Positions 11,247-23,116 of a stretch of 64,000 nucleotides of DNA are shown here, in pieces. The notes below the pieces were generated by a model. That model was not told where the DNA came from and did no database searches. It saw only the letters and a list, made by a program, of their open reading frames with translations. The stretch comes from Azadirachta indica (Eukaryota > Streptophyta > Magnoliopsida > Sapindales > Meliaceae), in contig CM040440.1 of the NCBI GenBank assembly GCA_022749755.1, forward strand, positions 11,581,269-11,645,268. Direction: 5' to 3'. The translations under genes were made by a program, and so were the position numbers. The first letter of the stretch is position 1. Every line of letters starts with the position of its first letter.

Positions 11247-14200
11247 ATGGCGTATTTCAACCCCAACAAGCAACTCAAAGAAGAGTATACAATCTATTTG
11301 TCTTCATAAATTCGCTCATTCTTTCGTTATTTAAATTTACTCTTGTAAGTAAACTCTTAATTTTTTTTCTTCTCTTTCAGATTTGTAAGCAATTTGACTG
11401 GATCCTCTTTTACCAAAATATTCGGGTTTCTGTCAATTTTACCAGTAAGTTCGTTCCTATTTTCAATTGCATTTGTTTATTTGCTTATGTAATTGCGTTG
11501 TTCATTTATACTTAATCGTTCTCTCAGATTTCAATGCTTCTGCGACATTGTACCTCCTCATTTCGTCCCATTGGTAATTAAATTTCACATTTACTTTGTT
11601 CAAGTTTTAATACTTTCCAGGCTGTTTTAGTCCATGAGTTGGACATTAACGAGAATCTGTTACTTCAGATCAAAATGCCTCAGAGACCTCATTGAAGAAA
11701 AATGATGATTTGCTTGTGGCTCCTAAGAATTTGAGTGCTTGCATTGCTACACTGACTGTTGATTTTCTTTTCATTGTCGTTCCCATGACCTTATTTTTTA
11801 CTGTAAGTTCTTCTCTTTTTATGGCCATTGTTACAGGGTTTTTAGTTTTGACAAATGTTCTTTAATAGTAACTTTCTGGGACAGGTTCTAGCAGAATGGG
11901 CTTATATAGGTTCATTGTTCTTCTTCTTGCTATTCTTTCTAACCATGGCAGCCAAAAGGTTAGATCTTGTAAGTCATGTCATTTGCTTTTTGCCTTTTTT
12001 CTTTTAATTCCTGAGCTTGGATTTTGGGGCGTCTCAAATGCTAAATGATAGTGATATTTTAATTATTTGAGTGCTTTAATTCGACATACTGACTGAAACC
12101 TATATATGGTTGAATACAGATATGCTTCACCTCTGGATCTGGAACACAAACCTCATTCTTTTAGGACATTTTTATCATCATTCCGAGTTGCTATGGTACA
12201 ATCTCTTTCCAATGAATTGTTTTTGCGCCATGTTCTTTTGTTTGGTGACAAAGGTAAATGCTGCAGATGTTGATGACGTGCTTCTGTATCTTGGCTGTTG
12301 ACTTCAGAATATTTCCCAGAGAAAATGCTAAGACTGAGACATATGGTACTGGTTTGGTAAGTTCTTCTTGTATCATACATCTTATGGTTGTTCTATTCTT
12401 CTCATCACTGTCTTCAACGTCCTGTCTATTATTTCATTTCTCTTTTCTTTTTAACAGACTATGATTATTTTCCATTTGTTTACTATGAAATGGACTTCAG
12501 CTAGTCATGTCTATGGTGCAAAAATTAGGAGCACCTTTTGATAGACATCGGATTGTGGTTTTACAGCCTGGGTTGTTTCCTTGTGGCATTAACTGATTGA
12601 TTAAATACAGATTAATATCCAGCATGGCATTATCTAAAGTTGAATTACTTTTGTGCCATCTGAAAGAAAATAATCACATTTCTTCTTGATTGAATTGTGT
12701 ACATCTTCTGCTAATTGACAAGCTGGAATTGTTTTGAAGTAAAAGACTCAGCCTGATAAAGGGTTGATAGGTGGCCAAATTTTAAGCTCCCTTATGTGAC
12801 ACTAAAAGAAAAAAAATTGAAATTGTTGAGTTAAACAGTGAATAGAAGAAGAAAACTATTAAGAAAACTGTTTAGTAAACTAACTTTTGTATTTAAAAAT
12901 GCCATGACTTGTATTTTATCCAAACGGTTATCAAATGAAAACTAAATCATTTTGATTATCGAACTTGGTCTTTCTTTATCATGTTCTATTATTCTGTTGG
13001 TTGGTAAAGTATTCTGTTTATCCTCTTCCCAACTGCTGAATCTATACATATGTGATTGCATCAGATGGATCTTGGGGTTGGCTCCTTTGTATTAGCAAAT
13101 GCAATAATTTCACGGCAAGCACGAAACATCTCATCAACGTGAGCATCCTATTCTTTATTTTCTTTTGGGATATTGATACTAACTTCTAGCTTCTGTTGCA
13201 TTTTTATAGTCCATGTAAGAGTGTGCATGTATGTATGCCTATTAACAAAGAACAAAGCACTTAAAGATGGCAAGAACAAGTTCATGTCAAGGGCAGACCA
13301 ATTTGCTTGAGTTTGTCTCTCAAACATTTATTGTTCACAAAGAGAGAGAATAAGAGGGAGGATGGTTGAGAAATGCGTATGGGCTATATTTATGGATTTT
13401 CTATTTTGTGTGCTATGTTTTGTGAAAGGCATTTTTATCATCTTGTCTAATATATCCAATAGAGATGCTGTGTATTCTTCACATAAGGCATCATGTGCGA
13501 CAAACATCAAACATATGGGGTGCTAGCAGGGTCAACTAGTAAAACCTCTTAAAAGGGTACAAGTTTGGGGTTACAAACTCAACTCACACTAGTGTAGGGA
13601 ACGGGTTTGGTTTATTTCTTTTTATATTTAATGTCAAGAAAAGATTTTTTAAAAAAGAGATGCCAAACATAGTCAAGAATTGGTCAAATCGAAAGTGGTA
13701 TGAAATGTCTCGAGATTCATATCAAATTGTAACAGGATAAAATGAAAGTTACTGTTTATAATTTGTACTGATTAGTTACTTTTTTTTTTTCTGTCTCTAA
13801 GTGTTCCTTGATTATAGTTTTTTTTATTGCTTTCTAAAATTTTCATTTTATGCTGACATGAGCTACATTTGTAGTTTAAGTCGTGGGAATACATTTATGG
13901 TGATGTCAAAAGAGTTTTGCTTGTTTCTTCATGTTTCTACAGGAACTGGAAGACTGCAATTAAATCTGCCAGTCCATTGATATTGCTAGGGGTTGGTCGG
14001 ATTGTTTCGACGACAGGTGTGGACTATCAGGTAGAATAAATTTCACCATTTTGCTTTCTTGTAACTATTGTCTTCCATGTTACTCTGTTGACAGAGTTAG
14101 TGCTCTACATTTTGCACCATGTAATGAGTGTATGGCCTGTTTATTTGCAAAAAGGGAACCATAATAGATTATGTTTTTCTACTCTCTAAAATATAGATGG

Positions 14201-17200
14201 AAGTCTTTGTGAATGTGCATGGCAATCATGCAAATCCTTCACATATCATTCAGTTATGGGCAAAGTGGTCCTTGTTTGTTTGGGTAGAACCAACATATTG
14301 TAAAATACCGATTGTTGTATGGAAATAACCAGCATGCCATAAACGTAAACTTTCAGGTTACTCTCCATCAACATAAAAGCTTATATAAGATGTCTTATAG
14401 CCATAAATCATTTCTAGATCTGTTTTAAATACAATAATAGATTTTTAATGTTATATTCATGGATATTGTTAGAGAGCTTAATGCATTTGTTGGGGCACTT
14501 GTTTATAACTGTAGCTTTTGGGTCATGCTAACTTACCATGATAGCAGAGCTAGTTTTGACCAAGTGGTTTGCATTCAAATCTCCTCACATGATTGCATTT
14601 GTATTTGTCATTGGCATTTGTGTTCACTGCTAATTTTGTCTTCTATTTTTATTTGGATTTCATCCATGTGACAAGTCCATTGATAAATTCTATCTTCTGT
14701 GTGAGAGAACATTTTGGAGGACTTAATACTATTATTTGAGCTTTATTTGTAAGCTTAAGCTTTTGGGTCAAGAAATTCAATATTTATATTGCCTGATATA
14801 TTAATCAAACAATATGGCTACATGGTTTTCAGTATTATAAAATTATATCTTAATCGGTTTCCTTTTTTATCAAGAACTAAACAATATTGGACTGGAGGAA
14901 CTCAATTTATATCTAACTCTATGATTGTGAAACCCTCTCATGTATATCATTCCTGCATAGAGGAGCCTAACAAATGAATCAACTAAGACGCTTAGCTTTA
15001 TCTAGCTCTTTTTGGCGTTGGAGATTGATGCTGAAAAGCTTGTAGATTCAGCTATCTAATGACTTCGACCTTCTAGAATTTCTACTGTTTGGCTTCCAAA
15101 ATATCAGTTCCTAAGGTCATATTCATACTGTATGGATTCAGTTGAAGGGGTGTTTATTGAATGAATTTTGTCATTTACATACTCCTGCCGACCTATGAAC
15201 ATTTTCTTTAATGCACAAGTAAAGGAGATGAATTTGACAATTCCTGAGATATTCCAGCATGATCCTACAGATTCCGCTCTTTCATAGTGCTAAAAGGTGG
15301 CTCTTAATTCTGTATATATCCCAGCATTAGGGTTGAATGCTGAAGAAGCTTCCTTGTTATGCTTTTTGTACATTAAGTAAGTTTTCTATTTACCTCCTGC
15401 AGGTTCATGTTGGAGAATATGGAGTTCACTGGAATTTCTTTTTTACACTAGCGGCTGTATCAATTATTACATCTATAATTAATGTTCCCCCAAAGTATTG
15501 TGGAATTCTTGGTTCAGCAATTCTAGTAGGTATGCATTGAACTTAATCTTTGTTTCCATTTATGCCTCTGGAAAGTTCAGTTTTAATATTCTCGTTAAAT
15601 TACTGGTCATTTCAGGGTATCAAACTTGGTTGAGTTGTGGTTTAAATGTGTATATGCTTTCTAATGAAAGGGGAACAGATATCGTAAGCCAAAACAAAGA
15701 AGGGATTTTTAGCATATTTGGTGAGTATAACTTGGAAGAACATGTTTTTTGGTTAATGGTTTATACCTTTTTCTTTTAAATTGGAGCTGTAGTTTTAACT
15801 GTAATTCTCGTTTGCATTTAGAAGGGAGTTATGCCATCTGGGTTTTCTTACTTCTGCTCGTCAGAAGTTTGGATAGCTATTGAATTTTTCGTCTTAGACG
15901 TTATTTTATTTAGGGTTAAATAAAATAAAAGTATGTTGATTCTCTCTTGAATATATTAAACTAAGTTGATAAAAGTGCCTTTATATAGCTAAAATAATAA
16001 AACAACATAAATTAGGAATCCCCATAAACCTATAAATTCTTAACAATTTAAGAAAAAACTAACAATACTTAAATGAGAAATATATTAAATAACACTAAAC
16101 CTAGTAAAACTAAATAAGTCTAATTTTAATTCTATTATCCCTTTAAACTTAAGATGAGAGAACAGGCTTGAGTTTGGAAGCCAATGCGATTGAGAAGAAG
16201 ATCCTAAAGCAGTAGCAGTCTAAAGAAGCGATCTATAAATAGGCAAAAACCAAGTAGTGCCTTCAAGAGGCGAGAAGTAGTTATGCCTTCCATAAGCGAG
16301 AGTACTAGTAGTGCCTTTCATAGGCGATGAGTGTCTTTCATAGATGAAGAGTGCCTTATAGAGGTAAAGAGTGCCTTTATAGGCAATTAGTGCCTTTCAT
16401 AGACGAAGAGTGCAATATATAGGTAAAGAGTGCCTTCCATAGGCGAAAAATACCTTCCATGGGTGAAGATCGCCTTTCATAGGTGAAGTGTACTAATAGT
16501 GCTTTTTATAGGCAAGGAGTGCCTGGAGTGCCTTCTATAGGCAAGTGCCAACCATAGGTAAAGAGTAGTAGTAGTGCCAAACATAGACAGAGTAGTAGAC
16601 AAAGAAGCAGTCAAATTAGGAACCTAACAGTACCTATGCTACAGTACCCAGAACAGTATTCACAGACGGTACTCGTGAACAGTTTTCCCCTTTTCTGGGG
16701 TTTGTATTTTTTTTTTGGGGGTAAGTAGAAAACTAAATTATGCTCAATAAACATTTCATAGGATAGCATGTCATCGCAATTGAAAATTTTTTAAGTTGAC
16801 TCTCGACTCTCAAACCTAATATCAAACTCACTCTGATATCGTATTAAATAAAATAAAATTATATTGAATCTCTCTTTAATATAATAAATTAGATACATAG
16901 AAGTGTTTTTATATAGGTTAAAATAATAAAGCAGCATAAATTAGAAATCCTCATAAGTTTAGGAATCCTTAACAAACTAGAAAAAGACTAATGATACTTA
17001 AATTAGAAATATACTTAATAACACTAAACCTAGTAAAACCAAATAAGTTTAATTTTAATTCTAACATTTAGTATGCTCAAACATCTGACAATCGTGTTGT
17101 TAAAATGAGTCCAGATTCTAAATGTTGTGAGAAAGCTAGAGGCTATATGTTATCATGGTGGTTATAGTGATAATCTCAATAGGAAAAAGAATTGCAGTAT

Positions 17201-19499
17201 GTGTTGAGTGTGCATATGCGCATGCATGCACCTATGTGTGCACACACCACTTGGCTCTAGCTCTACGGAGACTTTTTCAGGTTTTCCAATGCTTGACTTG
17301 GCTCGCTGTGGTTTCTTTCTAAGAAACACCAATACGCAGAATTGATAGTATAGGCTACTAGTGGAGCACATGATAGGGTATGCATATATTTGTTTTGGTT
17401 CAGGTTTTACAAAAATCTGAACCAAACTGAAGTATTTTAGTAGGAGTTATAGAAAATTGAAACTGAAGCAAATAAATTAAGATTTTAACTTCATTTTTTT
17501 CTGTAACAGTTTACTTCAGTTTGTTTCTGATTTTTGATAAAACCTGAACTCAACAACTCATGCAGATGTATAATTATTTATTTTTCATATTAATTTTTCT
17601 TTTACTAGCAAGTTTCTCCTCTGTATAGGCTGGTCTCTTACCATGAAACTTTGGAACATGACATTGTCATTCGTAACCATGTTTTTACCATCTTTAATGA
17701 GTTATTTTGTTCTTAAATTACTTCCGCTGTCTCCATCAACATGTCCCTTGGGAACCATCTGATGCAATGCAAGTTGCATGGCAGCTACTGCATCATAAAA
17801 TTACTGTATTACTAGCTGAGGCTCACAGTGCTAATTTAAGAGACTTACAAGATATAAGTTAATGTAAGAGACTTAGGAGTTACAATTAATTTAAGAGACT
17901 TAAGAGTGATAGTTTCTGTCTACTGGAAATCTTAAGAATCAAAAAGAATGTCAAAAATTCAAAAAGAGTGGATTGGGATTTCTGTATGTTCTGTATTTTG
18001 GAGTCTTATTTCTCCTATGATTAGAAACTGGAAGGTGGTGTCTTCTCTGTTTTGTAGCATGACTTTTATTCATAGCTTTAGCTGTTGTCTCTGTTCCAGT
18101 CTTTTATCAAATTTCTGGGTGAACATTCTGTCTATTTATTCATTATTGTTATTCTCAGGATATTGGGGCTTATATCTTGTCGGTGTCCGGTTGGGTCACT
18201 CTATTTTCTTTGAAAACAGTTCCCATTCTGCATTGAGAAGCAACACGGAAGCGTGCATTAAAGTCTGGCTTCTTTCTGTACTGATGTGGTACATCTGTTC
18301 TATGAGATCTGTCATCGTGCTATGTCCTGAAAGCTTTGCTGTTAAGATTCTTGGTTTAAAGATGACCTAACTAACTTCAGAAATGCTGTTTCAGGTTAAT
18401 AACTGTGCTCATAGACAACACGTTGAAAGAGTTTCTCGTAGAATGGTAGGAGGTTAATTTCTTGTTTAATTTTGTGGAGGTGCTATCTCTGCAGTATTGA
18501 TGGAAATCATTCATGTTCACTTTTGCAGTGCAACCTGGCGTATGTTACTTGGGTAGTGTCTCTGAACCTACAGGTTATTCTCGTTTTCACCTGACTTTTA
18601 TGCACTAGGAACTTTGATTGATCCTATATTGAATCCATGCCAATATTTAAATTGTCCCTGAAACGCGAAGATCAAGAACCTGTTTTGTATTTGTCCAGTT
18701 CTGAACTTGATCATCAATAGGTTATTTTGTCCTTGCCCACTTTGCTGCTTTCTGTATTGGAATATTCCTGGCTAAGTGAAATTCCTGCTTTAATCATTAT
18801 AAACTTTAGCACCTTCAATGGGGGCATAGTCATTCAGCCTTCAATACTAGTACAGTTAATTTTGATTATTGCTTAGAATCGATGGACAATACGCTACTGA
18901 TATACTTGCTGCTGTTTTCTTGAAATCAAAGGATATTGCCTAGACCAAATGCTATTTCTGCATTAAGGTTTCGGGAGAATGCTGTTGGTCTTAATATAGC
19001 ATAAAATTTCTTTGTTAAAGAGGCAATTCATTGCTGTATATTTTCCAGCTTCTTGTGTGGTTATAATCTTTTCATAGTGTGGTTCTTAATTCTCGTTTTG
19101 TATGATGTATGACCAACAAAAAAGTAAGTTATTTTCTCATTTTTCAGCTTATAGGAGGCTTCATGCTGTTGGATTATATACCTGGAACTAAAATTTCAAC
19201 TCTTGAAGAAGCATTCAATCAAAATTTACTGGCTTCGTTCATTTTGGTAAGCAAAACTACCCGTTATTCACATCTAAAAGTCTTTATATTTTACCTTTCA
19301 TGCTTGTAGCAAAGTCTATGGAGTACTTTCTTTTTATTTTATGCAGGCAAATATTTTCACAGGGCTCGTAAACTTAACAATAGATACCCTGTCCGTCTCA
19401 TCATTCTCGGCCCTTCTGATCTTGCTTGGCTACACTTTCACTTTATGTATGATAATTGGAATTGCTGATTTTTATGGCATCCGGTTAAAATATTGGTAG
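11247..19499 (+). CDS. PIGW: GPI-anchor inositol acyltransferase PIGW/GWT1, 16 exons, one-base deletion in exon 13
   Basis: PIGW acylates the inositol of GlcN-PI in the ER membrane during GPI-anchor synthesis. Exons: 11247-11284, 11381-11444, 11528-11573, 11669-11802, 11885-11958, 12120-12195, 12267-12356, 13065-13138, 13943-14030, 15403-15529, 15616-15720, 18159-18288, 18395-18445, 18529-18573, 19148-19246, 19347-19499. All introns are GT-AG and phases fit except at exon 13. The model gives 464 aa, as expected for plant PIGW. Hallmarks are N-terminal YNPKKHLKEEF-like start ([14 protein letters not shown]), [16 protein letters not shown] (156-171) then [28 protein letters not shown] (225-244) and a C-terminal [11 protein letters not shown]. 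It has many hydrophobic membrane segments. In exon 13 the [11 protein letters not shown] block lacks one base near 18415-18420; read literally, translation stops at 18554-18556 after about 374 aa. This may be an assembly error or a null allele. Family identity is very sure; functionality is not. Confidence 0.93.
15914..17066 (-). mobile_element. Complete TRIM retrotransposon in PIGW intron 11
   Basis: Two direct repeats of about 225 bp (15914-16137 and 16842-17066) flank a 704-bp non-coding interior. The 5-bp target duplication TTTAG is perfect (15909-15913 and 17067-17071). On the minus strand the right repeat is the 5' LTR, starting TGTTAGAATT. The bases next to it (16831-16841, CGATATCAGAG on the minus strand) match the TGGTATCAGAG primer site for initiator Met-tRNA. 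A purine-rich AAGTTTAAAGGGA precedes the other LTR. There is no gag or pol. It lies antisense to PIGW and is presumably removed by splicing. Confidence 0.88.
16240..16600. repeat. Minisatellite inside the TRIM, about 20-bp degenerate units
   Basis: Roughly a dozen imperfect copies of a unit like AGTGCCTTTCATAGGCGAAG. Each unit contains the short inverted pair GCCT...AGGC. Unit length varies and copies are diverged. Confidence 0.75.
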
Positions 19500-20143
19500 G
19501 CCGGCCTTGGTCCACTCCGTGGAGTTAGTGTAAGTTTTAAAGTTGAATCTATACAAAATTTTCGTTGACCAATTGTCAATTGCTCCGATGTTTTGTTTTC
19601 TTTGTTTTCTTTTATATATTTTTTCAATTCATGTTTTCAAATTATGCATCTGGCTCTTTGAAAATATAGTTCTGAAAGTATGTAACTAGGTTCATATAGT
19701 TTCAAAATTGTAGTACACACGTCACCCCACACGGTATCATACTGCATGAGGATGACGTTGATGATCTCAAAATCTGTGGCCCGTATGGCACAAAAATGTG
19801 AAGTAGACCTATTATCATGCGCTTGGACGTGCACATATATTGATTTTTTCTTTTTGCATCTCCTCGTTTGTTCGGTGACGGACGAAAGCTTCATAAAATA
19901 CAATACCTTACACACAACTTTAACTTCTATTTGAAATATATGTTTTTTTTCTCCTTTAATTTTTAAATTTCTTCCCATGCACCTACAGGTGTGGGTCATG
20001 TCTGATCCAAAAAAATTTAGGTCCATAAGTATTTCATACATTAGTGTCATGCTAAATTCTTAAATGATAGGCCAAGCACAACCCAATCGATTAAAATTCA
20101 TTCTGTAGTATACAGTCTGCTTTAAGTTGGTTTTGTTTTTTAA
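19500..20143 (+). other. 3' flank of PIGW, no further gene
   Basis: This follows the PIGW stop codon and should contain its 3' UTR. No canonical AATAAA was singled out. The open frames here, including the (-) frame at 19637-20050, have no recognised similarity. Confidence 0.45.
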
Positions 20144-20152
20144 TTGTTTTAA

Positions 20153-21293
20153 GGATAATTTTTCAATTACCCTAAGGTTCTTGCAGATATCTCGTTGCCC
20201 TCTTTGAAATTTGAAAATTACCTTAATAAGTCCATTTGTTACATGAGATAACGGTAAAGTCTATTTTTTAGAGGTAGAAAGAGTAATTACGCACTACATT
20301 ATGCTCTCCTTGCCGTCAATGGCCCACGGTCAGCCAGCAATCAACGTTGAATGTGCCACACGAAACACAATAAAATCTTTTTTTTTAAATCATAAAATTA
20401 ATAAATGATAAATAAATAATTCTAATTTTCTTCTATTATAAATAACAATTTGGCGGCGGAGGGGTTCATCGAGAGAGCGCGTGAGGAAGCCTTGGTCTGC
20501 ATCCGGCTCGGAGTTTCGAAGAAAAACGCCTCCAAAATCTGTTACCCGATCCTATTCCAACATTCATTTGACCGCATCAAATCAAGACCTTAAATTCTGC
20601 AAATAAAAAGAATCCCAAAAATATAGTAAAATTCTTGTCAAATTACAATCACCCTATTGAAGAATCGTTACAGTTACTCTCTAATGCCTCTACAGAGCAA
20701 GATAGAATAGGCGGTGAGGTGTGAGAAAAAAAAACCTTAAAAGAAGTGAGGGAAGCAGGGGAGAATAAAGGATAACGATAGTGGAAGTGGTGATTGACGA
20801 CGAAGGAAAGTTTGTTGTGTTTGGAGGATGAGATTGGATCTAACGTTGATGACGGTGATTGACGAGGTCCCTCTGGAAGGTGAATGGGGAGGTGCGGTGG
20901 CTACTTGTTAGTTTAGGGGGAGTTGAGACGACCGCTTATTATTAGAGTTAATGAATTGTTTGTTAATTTAGGGTTAATAGTTTGTATTTTAATATATTTT
21001 AATATTAAAAATTATATTTAATTTAAAATATTGTTGCATTAAATGCAATAAATATAATTTATTTAAATTGTATCATTTAAAAAATCCATTAATGGTGGGA
21101 TTGGTACTAATAATATACTGTAGATAAAAATATTAATGATTTAATTAATCATTTAAGTGTACTATAGTTAAAATATTTAAAAAATAATTTTTTTTCTTAT
21201 TTTAATTGACAGATGAATTTAACAGGTAAATTTTTAAATCTCAAAAAATAATGAGATATTTATAAAAGTCTTAAGGTAATCGAAAATTTGTCC
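20153..21293. mobile_element. Mutator-like element, 1141 bp, with perfect 9-bp target duplication and GC-richer core
   Basis: Ends are GGATAATTTTTC and GAAAATTTGTCC, with about 85 bp of inverted similarity (ATTACC.TAAG, ATATCTC, GAAATTTGAAAATTACC and their mirror). TTGTTTTAA occurs exactly at 20144-20152 and 21294-21302, the 9-bp duplication diagnostic of Mutator-like insertion. The interior at 20450-20940 is clearly less AT-rich than its surroundings (GGCGGCGGAGGGG, GTGATTGACGACGAAGG and similar). That suggests a captured host fragment as in Pack-MULEs, but I could not identify a source gene or long ORF. Confidence 0.83.
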
Positions 21294-21302
21294 TTGTTTT
21301 AA

Positions 21303-23107
21303 AAAATTTATTAATTAGAACTGAACTAAAATATCTGTCCAACTAGGAGCACAAATGTTTTTAACTTTTCCTAATTTTTAAATTATTTTTAAAAAAATTA
21401 ATTAATTAATCGTGTTTTTTATGTCAATTTCTGTGTTGGATTATCATCATTCGTATTTTAAAATGTGCGTGAGTTTATCAGGACTTTTGTGCTGTGTCGA
21501 TTTTTCACTTTTCGTATTGTATCATAGCCATGTATTCATGTATTCATGTATTCATGCTGCGGATTGGTCTATTTTACATCTCTATATCCATTTAAGACGT
21601 GATGTCGTGCTACATTACGAATTATAAAAAATATGGGATAAAATTGAGGAAATTTAGTTGATAGAATTTGGGAAAAAGGGTGGAAGATGAACAGAAAAAT
21701 TAGTTGATTTGTAAATGCTTGTTGTACACTGTTGTCAAGTTTCTACCTTCCAGATATTGAAAAGAGCAAAATACTACAGGAGAGGAAATTTTGTAAAAAG
21801 CTAGCTTATAAAGAATAGAAAATGTGCTTACATTTGGCGATGCGGGTAGGCAGACCGGATACAATTTACAGCGCAGCCCCTTGATGTTTACATTGCATAT
21901 TGGATATGGCCTGGTACAAAAGAACCATTCAGAGCCCATAAGCTTTAAGCAATTTTGTCGGTAATGGTAAGGGTAAGGGGAAATAAGTTAGAAAGGGATG
22001 AATGCTACAACATGGTTTGGAATTGGAATACGAAACTGACAGTCACGTGGATTACCCTGCAGATCCTGACAGTTTGGATTATGTCCAACGTCCATCAGTC
22101 ATCGTCAACAGATGAAGTTTGATTTTTCCTCTTTCACTAGAAGTTTGCTTTTTCTCTTTCTCACGTTCACAAATCACCGCATATGCGCATTCAAAACGCA
22201 AATACATACAGTTTTCTTTTTTTAAACCCTAATATTACAGTTAAAATTCTGCAAAATTCTAGAAATCACTGTGATGATACACTTGGCAAATTTACTCTGA
22301 TATATCTATCTTCGTAATCTAAAAGAAAGTTATCCACGCAAAAATGGGTTATATTTGTGGGAGTGAGTCTTTTACCGCTCCACCACTGAGTAAGTGGTAA
22401 ATAAATAAATAATTGAGTTACATAAATTTAGAAAATTTTTTAAAATAACTTGCAGTTTATCTCTAATTTGTTAAAATAGTCATATTTCAATTTGTTCACT
22501 AATCATTATAATTGTTTCTAGAGCGCACTTATTTTAATCGAAAATAATTTTTGAGTAAGGCTATTTTTTTACTTGATTTGAGAGTAATTTTTAGTAAAAT
22601 TAATTTTTTACCTTTTATTTGAAAATGACTTTCAAGTAAAATAAGTGTATTCGAAGAAAACTATAATTGGACGGTGTTATCATATTATATATATTTTTAA
22701 ATCAAATAATCATGTATTTTGTTTTATTCATGTATAGGTATAATTAATTTTGTTACATTTTCAATTTACCATGACAGATCGTGGGTAACGTTGCCAGTCA
22801 ATTTTGATAATTACATTGGTGGAAGGGTCTAACTCTTATTCGTACTATTGAAAGTCATCAACTACCAACAATTATCACAATTGAATACATGAACCTTCAT
22901 ATAGATCTTGCAAAATTCAGTATTAGTATTATTGTAAACTTAGCAAATTCGATGAATCCTATTGAGTTTTCCAGTCAATCAATTAGATTTTGAAATTGTA
23001 GCATGTTAAACTTATGAACTGTTTGATGTAAAAGGATTATGTGCATGTAACGCTTTGGTTGTTACTTAATGTTGCAAGAATGATGATATCCGTACTTTGG
23101 TTGACTA
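21303..23107. other. Intergenic, no gene recognised
   Basis: Contains a short ATTCATGT-type tandem tract near 21530-21557 and moderately AT-rich unique-looking sequence (21950-22250) without recognised coding. Positions 22510-22680 hold degenerate repeats around TTTTGAGTAA / GAAAATGACTTTCAAGTAA. Confidence 0.45.
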
Positions 23108-23116
23108 TTTTGCTTA

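Noticed and set aside
11237..11515. 92-aa plus-strand frame at the PIGW 5' end
   Set aside because: It is in a different frame from PIGW and spans exons 1-2 and introns; the spliced PIGW model explains the region.
16240..16600. Regular short repeats that could suggest a CRISPR array
   Set aside because: Units are contiguous and degenerate with no unique spacers, in an intronic TRIM of a eukaryotic genome.
17948..18370. 140-aa open frame on the plus strand
   Set aside because: Only its second half is coding, as PIGW exon 12 (18159-18288); the rest is intron read-through.
19637..20050. 137-aa minus-strand open frame
   Set aside because: No recognised motif, low-complexity Lys-rich stretch, and overlap with the presumed PIGW 3' UTR.
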